A DNA stretch of 20,743 nucleotides from a virus. Under the pieces are notes generated by a model. That model saw only the letters and a list, made by a program, of their open reading frames with translations, searched no databases and was not told where the DNA came from. The stretch spans positions 1 through 20,743 of IMG/VR virus record IMGVR_UViG_3300044675_008049; one strand, 5' to 3'. Numbering within the stretch: the first letter of the stretch is position 1; each line of letters opens with the position of its first letter. A program made the translations under genes and the position numbers. Shown here one piece after another: positions 7,342-14,647 of this stretch.

Positions 7342-8031
7342 GTGGCTGTAGGTCCTATAAGAGAAAGGCTCAATTTATTATCTGAAGCTTGGTCTTCAGA
7401 TATACCTCTTAAGTTTCTTTGGGCTATTGATATATATGGTGTAGATAGTGATAACATTAACGCTGTTAATGATTACTACGAGAAGCGTAGACGAGATGAA
7501 TGGACTACTCCTGATGCAGCTAGTATAGAGTCTTTTAGTTCAGATAACTTTGGATTCTTACTAGCACAGAACGTAAATTTTCCACAAGATTCTTTTAATG
7601 TTGGAAATCTTGAGGTAGGCAATGGAGGATTTCTACCAGGATATTACGGTGACACAAGATCAGGATATGGTGGCTCAAATAATCTAGGCATTACCTTTCT
7701 AGAGACAAATATTGATTTTGTTGATTACTTTATAAGACCGTGGATTATTGCTGCTTCGCATAAAGGCCTTATAGATGATGGAGATACATCAACCAATATA
7801 AAATGTACTGTTGAGGCTTATCTTTTTTCAAGAGATTCACAGTCTTCTACCTCTTCAACAAATATTGTTAATAGAAAATTAAAGGTTAGAAAACACTTTA
7901 CCTTTCATAATGTAGTACCATTTCAAGTAGAAGGTGATAACCTTAAAACCGAAGGAATGGACTATAGTGATTTATTAAAGCGGGTTTCTTTTGCGTTTAC
8001 GCATTACAGTACTACAAGACTATTAGGTTAA
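7342..8031 (+). CDS. Tail-tube-fold protein, possibly tube initiator (gp54-like) or second tube subunit
   Basis: A 229-aa protein with a GTG start. It carries a tube-family-like core: FGFLLAQNVNFP (70-81), then GITFLETNIDFVDYFIRPWI (116-135), a strand-helix segment reminiscent of gp19/gp54-type proteins, then KGLI. A charged YEKRRRDEW stretch at 46-54 precedes it. It follows the tube gene by 11 nt. T4 has no second tube gene here (gene 20 follows 19), but T4 gp48 and gp54 are tube-like baseplate adaptors. Because a gp48-like gene exists at 11499, this one may fill the gp54 role. That is inference from position and pattern only. Confidence 0.6.
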   Translation: MAVGPIRERLNLLSEAWSSDIPLKFLWAIDIYGVDSDNINAVNDYYEKRRRDEWTTPDAASIESFSSDNFGFLLAQNVNFPQDSFNVGNLEVGNGGFLPGYYGDTRSGYGGSNNLGITFLETNIDFVDYFIRPWIIAASHKGLIDDGDTSTNIKCTVEAYLFSRDSQSSTSSTNIVNRKLKVRKHFTFHNVVPFQVEGDNLKTEGMDYSDLLKRVSFAFTHYSTTRLLG

Positions 8032-8037
8032 CCCTCT

Positions 8038-8868
8038 ATGTCTAGTTTAACGAAATTTACCGTACCTATAACTACGCCATCCGGTAAAGATGTGCGGTTA
8101 GAAGGTATAACAAATAGACAGTATCAAGAGATTATAAAGTATTGCGCTATTAATGATTATGAGGGGTTAGAGAGTTTGTTTGAAACCTTAGTTTTTAGTA
8201 AGATAACGCATAAACTTAACTGTATAGATAAATTTTATATTCTTATTGCTTTAAGGATATTCTTTATAGATGAATCTATAACTATACTATCACAAGATAA
8301 AGAAATAACCCTATCTTTATATAAAGTCTTAGCTAATTTAGATAAAATAGAATTAGAAACTAAAATTTATAATGTTGACGGTATACAATTAGAGTTAGGG
8401 TACCCTGATAATTTGTTCTACTCAAATATTGATAGTTATTTAGATAGCATTATAGTTTCTCTAACTTTAAACAATAAGACTGTTTTATTTGATGATATAT
8501 CTAGCGAAGAGAAAACAGAAATTTTAAATTTCTTGCCTAATAAATGCTTATCTGTTTTATATAATCATTTTAAAGATATAACGGAGGCATTTGAAGATTT
8601 TATAGTAGTCGAAGAAAACACAGAGTTTAATATGGATAAGATCTCCTTTAATTTAATTTCTTCTAATTTAATATCTTTTATTTCTAATATATACGGCTTT
8701 AATACAGTATCCTTTTTTGAAATGCTCTATGTCTTTGTTAATAAGATGAAAGCTGACAGTAATTTGTTTTATTCTTTACCTCCTATAGATAGTAAGATAT
8801 TACTTAATATACTTAACGCTGAAATTAAAGAGCAAAACGATAGTTTAAAAACGCAACATAGTATATAA
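8038..8868 (+). CDS. Baseplate/tail assembly protein, T4 gp26-type; likely tail assembly chaperone
   Basis: A 276-aa, Ile/Leu/Asn-rich, mostly helical protein. The opening TVPITTPSGKDVRLEGITN (8-26) followed by a helical domain resembles the T4 gp26 family, small proteins needed for baseplate hub assembly but not part of the finished particle. Two such genes in a row lie immediately upstream of the tape measure, where many tailed phages place their tape-measure chaperones. It begins 6 nt after the previous gene, with no clear Shine-Dalgarno and no late octamer, so it is probably translated from an upstream transcript. Family membership is a pattern judgement. The gene itself is secure. Confidence 0.6.
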   Translation: MSSLTKFTVPITTPSGKDVRLEGITNRQYQEIIKYCAINDYEGLESLFETLVFSKITHKLNCIDKFYILIALRIFFIDESITILSQDKEITLSLYKVLANLDKIELETKIYNVDGIQLELGYPDNLFYSNIDSYLDSIIVSLTLNNKTVLFDDISSEEKTEILNFLPNKCLSVLYNHFKDITEAFEDFIVVEENTEFNMDKISFNLISSNLISFISNIYGFNTVSFFEMLYVFVNKMKADSNLFYSLPPIDSKILLNILNAEIKEQNDSLKTQHSI

Positions 8869-8871
8869 ATA
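8864..8871 (+). promoter_or_regulatory. Late promoter (exact TATAAATA) for the second gp26-type gene
   Basis: TATAAATA-GCCTT-ATG: exact octamer, 5 nt from the start at 8877, overlapping the TAA of the gene before it. Confidence 0.75.
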
Positions 8872-8876
8872 GCCTT

Positions 8877-9602
8877 ATGAGTAACAATGTATCTAGCTTT
8901 ATTTCTGATTTAAAAGATTTAGCTAATAAGGAAACAATCAATATTATAGTACCATCTATTAATAAAGCGGTTAAATTTAAGCCGCTTTCTGTTAGACAGC
9001 AAAAAGATGCTCTAAAAGCTAGCTTAGCAGGAGTTCACGGCACACTATTATTTTTCAACACAATAACCACCATCTTAGAAGAAAACTGTGAAGAGTCAGT
9101 CGAATTTACCATTCAAGATAGAGTTTACATTATTCTTCAACTACGTAATAACGCTCTAGGATCGACATATATTAAAGATGGTAAAACCTACGATTTAACA
9201 AGTTCATTCGTAGAGATTCCAAAAGCTCCAAATTTAGATATAGATTATAAGGGTATTAATGTGAAGCTCTCTATACCTACTCTGAAGACTGATACAGCTA
9301 TTAATCAAAAATGTGCTCAGGAGATTAAAAATAAGCAAGCCGAAGAGATTGCTGATGTTGTAGACATTATGTATGCTTACGAAATTCTTAAGTATATTGA
9401 AAGTGTTGAATTTAACGATGAGGTCATAGAATTTAGCACACTATCTCTTAAGAATAAGAAAGACGTGGTAGATGTGCTACCGTTAGCTCTTAATAAAGAG
9501 ATTCTATCTACTATTACAAAAATTAAGAATTATGACGACAATTATTTAAAGATACAAGGCGACGATCTAACACTTGACGTTAGTTTGCTGACTAGCGATT
9601 AA
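8877..9602 (+). CDS. Baseplate hub assembly protein, T4 gp26-like; likely tail assembly chaperone
   Basis: A 241-aa helical protein. The segment AVKFKPLSVRQQKDALKA (31-48) is typical of the T4 gp26 family (compare an 'FKPLTVKQQK' style block), and DRVYIILQLRNNALG (84-98) matches the following family helix. It appears to be a distant relative of the preceding gene product, suggesting an old duplication, although the two sequences have diverged strongly. It has an exact late promoter and lies 8 nt upstream of the tape measure gene. Predicted role: holding the tape measure or hub in an assembly-competent state. Confidence 0.7.
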   Translation: MSNNVSSFISDLKDLANKETINIIVPSINKAVKFKPLSVRQQKDALKASLAGVHGTLLFFNTITTILEENCEESVEFTIQDRVYIILQLRNNALGSTYIKDGKTYDLTSSFVEIPKAPNLDIDYKGINVKLSIPTLKTDTAINQKCAQEIKNKQAEEIADVVDIMYAYEILKYIESVEFNDEVIEFSTLSLKNKKDVVDVLPLALNKEILSTITKIKNYDDNYLKIQGDDLTLDVSLLTSD

Positions 9603-9605
9603 ATA
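9598..9605 (+). promoter_or_regulatory. Late-promoter-like octamer supporting the GTG start of the tape measure gene
   Basis: ATTAAATA-ATAAT-GTG: 6/8 match to TATAAATA at the same 5-nt spacing. An ATG at 9609 overlapping this GTG runs out of frame after five codons, so GTG at 9611 is preferred. Confidence 0.5.
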
Positions 9606-9610
9606 ATAAT

Positions 9611-11497
9611 GTGGAAGATAGACTAGAAAGGCCTATAGAAAGACTCACCCAGCAAATTAATATACTGGGTGAGAAGATTAAAGGTACTCAGAGCATTATA
9701 CCTTCTGATGGCGGTAGCACCTTTAAAAGAGAGGAGAGCCCTGTACTTACACCACGTGAAAAATCACGTGAGCGTCAAAAAGCTATAGAATTTGGTAAAG
9801 CTTTAGGTATAGGTAATTATGCATCTAAAGGTAAGCTCGAAGATTTAACGCCAGCTGCTATTAGACCTAATGTAGCGGCTGTAACAGGAGGACCAGTGCA
9901 ACAAGGAGGAGGATTTAGTATACTAGGTATGATAGGCAAGGTTATAGGCTCTATCTTTAAAGTTCTTAATTATGTATCACTCTATAAACTAGCAAAACCT
10001 TTTATAGAGAAATTCTTTGGCAAAAATGTTATCACTGATACGCTTTTTGCGATATTTGATCCTATAGTATCTATTGTAGATGATTTAAAGGCTCGTTTCT
10101 TAAAGTGGTTTAAGGAGACTTTTCCTAAAACATATGAGGTTATAGCTGGTATCGTTGATACAGTGAAAAAGGCCTTTTCATGGGTTTGGGAAAAACTTAA
10201 AGCTACATTTAATTGGGTAAAAAGTTTTTTTGAAGCTCCAGATAAAATGAAATTTTTATCAGATGCTTGGGAGGACTTAAAGGGATCTATTAAAGAAATG
10301 TTTAAACCTAAAGAAGGTGAGCAGTCTTTGTGGGATTGGATAAAGATGAAATTAGGAAATGTGTGGCAATCGGTAAGTGACTGGGTTAATAAAAAGTTAG
10401 AAGAGTGGGATATTAACGGTATATTTAAAGATTTTAAAAGTACCTTTGATAGAGCAATAGTAGTAGCAGATCGCTTTATGGATTTTCTTGAATCTCCTGA
10501 GGTAGAGGCCATTATAGCGAATTTCCGTAAACTATCAGATTGGATAGCCGAACACGGTGAGTTCTTAGGTAACGCTGCTTTGCGTATTGTAACTAATACA
10601 GATGAGCTGGTAAAAAATATTAGTGAAATGGTAAAAGAATTCAGAGAGCAGGTTTGGCCTCAATTGAAAGAACAACTTATAGGTATAATAAAAGAACAGC
10701 TCACTGCTCTACGCGAAAGCCTTGAAAAAAGTATTAATGAAAAGTTAACAGAAATAACAGGAGTTATAAAAGATAAACTAAATCAGATAACTAGTGAGGT
10801 GATATCTCAGGTCAGGTCTATTGGCGCGGCTTGTATAGGTGCGATAAATGCTGCTGCAGCTGCTATAGCTGGTGCAGCTGCTTCTGTGTCTGCTGCAGCT
10901 GCCGAGGTGAGTAGTGCTGCAGCTTCTGCTAGAGAGACTTCTGATTCAGCTCGAGAGGTTATAAACGACCCAGTAGGCTATATTAAAGATAAAGGTAAAC
11001 AAATGGTAAAGGAATCAGCTCCATATAAAGCATATGAAGGAGTAAAAGCGGGAGTGAAAAAAGGCGCTTCAACAATAAGTGAGAAGGTAGGTGGCGCTTG
11101 GGAAGCTACGAAAAACTTTTTTGGAGTTGGTAAAAAGGCGAATGACTTCTTAGTAAGTAAGCGCGGTGATTTTGTTAACTTTTCAAATCAAGATAATGTC
11201 TTGGGATTCAAAGATGGAGGATCGATAGATCGAGTTTTGGGTAGAAAAGACGATGCTTTAATAACTGATACTAGACAGATCTTAATAGAATCGAGAAAGC
11301 AAGTAAGCTTATTACAGAAGATAGTAGAAAATACATATAACGCTAATTTACTGCTTCAGAAATTAAATAATAGACCAGCTCAGCAGTCTAACAGAGCTAA
11401 TACAGGTACTAACAATTTAGTGAAGTTTAATAGATCGGAATTTGATGTCGATACATCACCTAGTTTTAACTTTGCTGGTAATTTAGCAACAATTTAA
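9611..11497 (+). CDS. Tape measure / tail length determinator, T4 gp29-like in role
   Basis: A 628-aa protein, close in length to T4 gp29 (590 aa), which sets tail-tube length and sits in the tube lumen. Residues 1-95 are hydrophilic. A Gly-rich hydrophobic stretch from about 98 (GGGFSILGMIGKVIGSIFKV) leads into a long amphipathic region rich in Trp and Lys (about 130-330). Extended charged helices, likely coiled coil (about 330-400), are followed by a very Ala-rich segment (about 408-450) and a basic Gly/Lys-rich region. The C-terminus has a GFKDGGS element, common in phage tape measures, and a final helix (about 555-585). Position between two chaperone-like genes and the gp48-like tube cap supports the call. 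It starts at GTG and has two strong hairpins in its first 160 nt. Confidence 0.8.
   Translation: MEDRLERPIERLTQQINILGEKIKGTQSIIPSDGGSTFKREESPVLTPREKSRERQKAIEFGKALGIGNYASKGKLEDLTPAAIRPNVAAVTGGPVQQGGGFSILGMIGKVIGSIFKVLNYVSLYKLAKPFIEKFFGKNVITDTLFAIFDPIVSIVDDLKARFLKWFKETFPKTYEVIAGIVDTVKKAFSWVWEKLKATFNWVKSFFEAPDKMKFLSDAWEDLKGSIKEMFKPKEGEQSLWDWIKMKLGNVWQSVSDWVNKKLEEWDINGIFKDFKSTFDRAIVVADRFMDFLESPEVEAIIANFRKLSDWIAEHGEFLGNAALRIVTNTDELVKNISEMVKEFREQVWPQLKEQLIGIIKEQLTALRESLEKSINEKLTEITGVIKDKLNQITSEVISQVRSIGAACIGAINAAAAAIAGAAASVSAAAAEVSSAAASARETSDSAREVINDPVGYIKDKGKQMVKESAPYKAYEGVKAGVKKGASTISEKVGGAWEATKNFFGVGKKANDFLVSKRGDFVNFSNQDNVLGFKDGGSIDRVLGRKDDALITDTRQILIESRKQVSLLQKIVENTYNANLLLQKLNNRPAQQSNRANTGTNNLVKFNRSEFDVDTSPSFNFAGNLATI
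9644..9673 (+). other. RNA hairpin in the 5' coding end of the tape measure gene
   Basis: CTCACCCAG (9644-9652) pairs perfectly with CTGGGTGAG (9665-9673) across a 12-nt loop, 33 nt after the GTG start and 42 nt after the stop of the preceding gene. It is unusually GC-rich for this genome. No T-run follows, so it is not a canonical terminator. Confidence 0.6.
9753..9770 (+). other. Second RNA hairpin in the 5' coding end of the tape measure gene
   Basis: CACGTGA (9753-9759) and TCACGTG (9764-9770) form a perfect 7-bp stem with an AAAA tetraloop, 80 nt downstream of the first hairpin. Confidence 0.5.
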
Positions 11498-11498
11498 T

Positions 11499-12575
11499 AT
11501 GCCCGGGCCCTACTACGCATCGTATACAGAGAAAACAACAACCCCATTGTTTAAGGTAGGGTCTGTTGAAAAAATGCATATACCTAATACTGATAATTAT
11601 CATAAATTAGTACCTAGGGGGTATATAGATGTGCGTAAAGATTTCTCCTGGACAGTTTCACCTAAACATCAAGTTTTAGATAAAGTACCGGCATGCTATC
11701 TAGTAGAAAGGGAGCTGCAACAAAACTCTTTAATATCTTCAGCTCTATATTATGTAAATGCGTTAACATCATCTGGAAATATTGATAATATAGCGGATAA
11801 ACTCACATCTATATTGGCAAAAATAAGTCCGGATGCGGGTGCTACTGCAGAATCTGCTAAGGCTAAACTCGATAAATTTAGATCAAAAATAACAAGTCTA
11901 GCATCTACTGCTAATGATAAGTCTTTACTAGGCGATTTACTTCAATCTTATATAGGCATTTACTTTACACAGCCTACATCCTTTAAGTACGTACTACCGT
12001 ATTTAGATAGTAGCTTTATTAAGCAAAGTAACAGATTTGATGCGGCTCAGCAAAATCCCGGGTTTGGAGCAGGAGTAGTAACAGATACACTCATGCCGTT
12101 TGTTGATACGGCAGCTGCAACGGGTAATTTATTCACACCAGGGACATATATTGAAAAACCTAAATACTTCCAGTATCCTGGTGAAGGAGAAACGTTTACT
12201 ATAAGTTTTCCACTTCTTAATACCTTTACTAGTAAAAATTATTTACCTTATGTTCAAAATTACGAGCTTCTCTGGATATTATCCTATCAAAATAAGCCGT
12301 ATAGAACATCGTTCTCGAGAATTTTACCACCTAAGCTATATTCTGTATATGTTCCTGGTGTACGGTTTGTGCCTTATGCTTATATAAGTGATATGACTGT
12401 AGACTTTGTAGGAACTAAAAGGTTATTAGATGTAACACTACCTAACGGTAAGACTGTTAAGCCTCCTATACCTGAAGCATATCAAGTAAATCTTACATTT
12501 ACTAGTTTGCTAGCTAATATAGGTAACACCATGGTGGATGATGGATTTGGTGCTAGCTCAATAATTATAGAATGA
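11499..12575 (+). CDS. 48: Baseplate tail-tube cap, T4 gp48-like
   Basis: A 358-aa protein (T4 gp48 is 364 aa) that caps the central baseplate hub and starts tail-tube polymerisation together with gp54. Recognisable blocks: YFQYPGEGETFTISFPLLNT (223-242), LSYQNKPYRT (261-270), PPKLYSVYVPG (277-287), YAYISDMTVDFVG (293-305) and the C-terminal IPEAYQVNLTFTSL (324-337). A helical insertion at about 90-155 separates the N-terminal part from the tube-like core. The gene follows the tape measure by 1 nt with no Shine-Dalgarno, so it probably depends on translational reinitiation or AT-rich initiation. It begins ATG CCC GGG CCC, a locally GC-rich start. Confidence 0.85.
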   Translation: MPGPYYASYTEKTTTPLFKVGSVEKMHIPNTDNYHKLVPRGYIDVRKDFSWTVSPKHQVLDKVPACYLVERELQQNSLISSALYYVNALTSSGNIDNIADKLTSILAKISPDAGATAESAKAKLDKFRSKITSLASTANDKSLLGDLLQSYIGIYFTQPTSFKYVLPYLDSSFIKQSNRFDAAQQNPGFGAGVVTDTLMPFVDTAAATGNLFTPGTYIEKPKYFQYPGEGETFTISFPLLNTFTSKNYLPYVQNYELLWILSYQNKPYRTSFSRILPPKLYSVYVPGVRFVPYAYISDMTVDFVGTKRLLDVTLPNGKTVKPPIPEAYQVNLTFTSLLANIGNTMVDDGFGASSIIIE

Positions 12576-12579
12576 ATAT

Positions 12580-12960
12580 ATGAAAGAATTTGGAGATTTT
12601 CAATCTAATATATTAAGTTTACCCTCTTTAGAGCAAGAACGGTATGAGAATATTTTTAAGGTCTATGAAATAGAAAAATCATCTAATAATTTTTATTATT
12701 TTTATAATATACTTAAAAAGATCGAAATGCCTGATACTCTTGATAGAGATATTGTTGGTAAGTTAGATATTAATGTTAAGCTTCCATGGACAACTCTTTC
12801 TTACAAATTATATGGTACACAATATCTTTGGTGGCTATTATTTCTTCTAAATAAACCAAAAAATATATTTTATGCGGAAGCAGGAAGTGAAATAGAGTAC
12901 GTAAAGCCAGACTATATAACGCAGGTAGTTGATAGTATTCAAACACAAATACCAAAATGA
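12580..12960 (+). CDS. 53: Baseplate wedge protein, T4 gp53-like
   Basis: A 126-aa protein, shorter than T4 gp53 (196 aa). Its core LPWTTLSYKLYGTQYLWWLL (68-87) matches the gp53/LysM-like pattern in which a 'xxIYGxxxLYWxLxxxN' helix-strand unit is central. The C-terminal EIEYVKPDYITQVVDSI (104-120) fits the end of the same fold. gp53 joins baseplate wedges around the hub. The gene begins 4 nt after the gp48-like gene, and its stop overlaps the next start (ATGA), so translation is probably coupled. Confidence 0.75.
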   Translation: MKEFGDFQSNILSLPSLEQERYENIFKVYEIEKSSNNFYYFYNILKKIEMPDTLDRDIVGKLDINVKLPWTTLSYKLYGTQYLWWLLFLLNKPKNIFYAEAGSEIEYVKPDYITQVVDSIQTQIPK

Positions 12961-14621
12961 GTAACTATGTAACTATTAACAATAGTACCTATGAGTTTAA
13001 TGCTTTTTTAGCAAACAGCAACAATAAGGGATCTATATTTCCTATACCCAAAAGTATAATAGAATATCTTGAAATAGAAGATAGCCTATCATTTCCAGGA
13101 TTGAGAGGTACAATTAGTTTATCTAACTTTTTTGGTATTTTACAAAAACTAGAACTTTTTGATATTAGTAATGATATTAATTTATTAATTATCGATATTA
13201 ATAATAAGGATACAGAGACATCAGGCGCATTACCTATAAAATTAGCTTTTGAGGCTATTATTGGAGAAGCTGGTGAAAATTCTAATAATATAGTAGATAA
13301 AAAACTAACTTTTACTTTTGAAGAGTTTAATGTAGGGTACTTAAGAAATAGGTTTATAGAAAACAAAGATTTAGGAGACGGAACCTGCTCGGATTATATA
13401 AAAAAGGTAATATTGACGGGATTAGGAGAAACAGAAATAAAAAATGTTTTTGAGGTGGAAAGGGACACAGGAGATATTTTAAATACTAATGTACCAGCAC
13501 CTGCAGGTAGTATAGTTAAACAGACGCAATCTTGCTATGAAATTTTAAGACTGTTGATGAGACACTGTTACTTTGATGAAGGTATTCCAGGATTATTACA
13601 AATACACAACGTATATGAAAATAAAGACGTTAAAAGAAAATACAAACTAACGAATTTAGGTAAGTTTATTAGTGAGTTTTATACTAAAATCTCTAGCGGT
13701 AGTACAGATGTAGATTTATCAAAATACTTGCTAGAAACTTTTATAGCTGGTGATGCGACCTCATCGGTAACCTTCGGATCAAATTTTATAGATAAGTATG
13801 ATATTATTAGACCTAATTTAAAGGAGGTATTAGCAAAAAAATGGGTTGATTATAATATAGCACCTCAATCTTGCTCTGTAGATGGTGTAGTAAGTACAGA
13901 TGTATATCCTTATGAATATGCTAAAAATTTATTCGAATCACAGGTTCTAGGCGATACTTACACCTCTAATTTACCAGACAGAAACATAAGCACCACAGTT
14001 TCTAACTTAAGTGCTAGTTCTGAGTCTTCTCCAGGTGTAGAAAATACATCTAATGTTAATGCTATAGTTACGGTAATACCCGAAATAGCAGAATGGAAAG
14101 ACGCTATTAAAGCTATGGTGTTAAAGAGCTTTATATATGATAATACAGCTATTTCCTTTAAAGTACCTGGCAACCTCTACAGAGAAGCTGGTTACTTTAT
14201 TCAGGTTAAAGTAGAGCAGAATCAAGAAGTAAAGGATAAGACTCAAGATATAAGTGGTTATTATTTTATAATATCTATTAAGCATATTTTTTCCGGAGAA
14301 AATTACCAAAATGAAATTATAGCGGTTAAGCTAAATAAAAATCAAAAAATAAACAAGAATAATACTTCTAGCTTTATCTCTAACTTAATTTCCGGTACAT
14401 CTAAGCCTTCAACAGCTACCAATACTGCGAATGTCGCTGCTACTTCAGAAAAGACTGCAGCGCCCATAGAGTCTGCAAACATTACTACTAATACAACACC
14501 CGGAGTGATTAATACTAGCGCGACTATGGAAACTGAAGGATTGCCAGGAGCGAAAGGAAAAGCATTGCAGGATGTAGAACAGTATGGACCTCCTCCTCCT
14601 CCTCCTCCTACTACTACATAA
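12957..14621 (+). CDS. Baseplate central hub protein (gp27-like), with poly-proline C-terminus
   Basis: A 554-aa protein starting in an ATGA overlap with the gp53-like gene. Alternating beta segments and the late block SFKVPGNLYREAGYFIQVKV, then SGYYFIISIKHIFSG and a final EIIAVKLNKN strand, have the look of gp27-type hub proteins, which form the trimeric base of the cell-puncturing device. The last 90 residues are low-complexity Thr/Ser/Ala/Asn, ending in YGPPPPPPPTTT, encoded by seven CCT triplets (14589-14609). The following gene, a tail lysin, supports a hub assignment. The exact T4 counterpart (gp27 versus gp5 barrel) is uncertain. Confidence 0.65.
   Translation: MSNYVTINNSTYEFNAFLANSNNKGSIFPIPKSIIEYLEIEDSLSFPGLRGTISLSNFFGILQKLELFDISNDINLLIIDINNKDTETSGALPIKLAFEAIIGEAGENSNNIVDKKLTFTFEEFNVGYLRNRFIENKDLGDGTCSDYIKKVILTGLGETEIKNVFEVERDTGDILNTNVPAPAGSIVKQTQSCYEILRLLMRHCYFDEGIPGLLQIHNVYENKDVKRKYKLTNLGKFISEFYTKISSGSTDVDLSKYLLETFIAGDATSSVTFGSNFIDKYDIIRPNLKEVLAKKWVDYNIAPQSCSVDGVVSTDVYPYEYAKNLFESQVLGDTYTSNLPDRNISTTVSNLSASSESSPGVENTSNVNAIVTVIPEIAEWKDAIKAMVLKSFIYDNTAISFKVPGNLYREAGYFIQVKVEQNQEVKDKTQDISGYYFIISIKHIFSGENYQNEIIAVKLNKNQKINKNNTSSFISNLISGTSKPSTATNTANVAATSEKTAAPIESANITTNTTPGVINTSATMETEGLPGAKGKALQDVEQYGPPPPPPPTTT
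14589..14609 (+). repeat. (CCT)7 trinucleotide repeat encoding Pro7
   Basis: Seven perfect CCT units followed by ACT ACT ACA TAA at the end of the hub gene. Such runs are prone to replication slippage. Each gain or loss would keep frame and change the proline count. Confidence 0.9.
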
Positions 14622-14633
14622 CCAGATTTTCAA

Positions 14634-14641
14634 GATAAATA
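14634..14641 (+). promoter_or_regulatory. Late-promoter-like octamer for the tail lysin gene
   Basis: GATAAATA, 7/8 match to TATAAATA, 6 nt (not 5) from the ATG at 14648. No Shine-Dalgarno is visible. Confidence 0.5.
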
Positions 14642-14647
14642 TTTTAC

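Noticed and set aside
8038-9602. Programmed frameshift joining the two gp26-type genes
   Set aside because: The genes are separated by a stop and an 8-nt gap containing an exact late promoter, and I saw no slippery sequence at the junction.
9982-10512. Leftward 176-aa open frame inside the tape measure gene
   Set aside because: It lies wholly antisense to a well-supported gene and has no family features.
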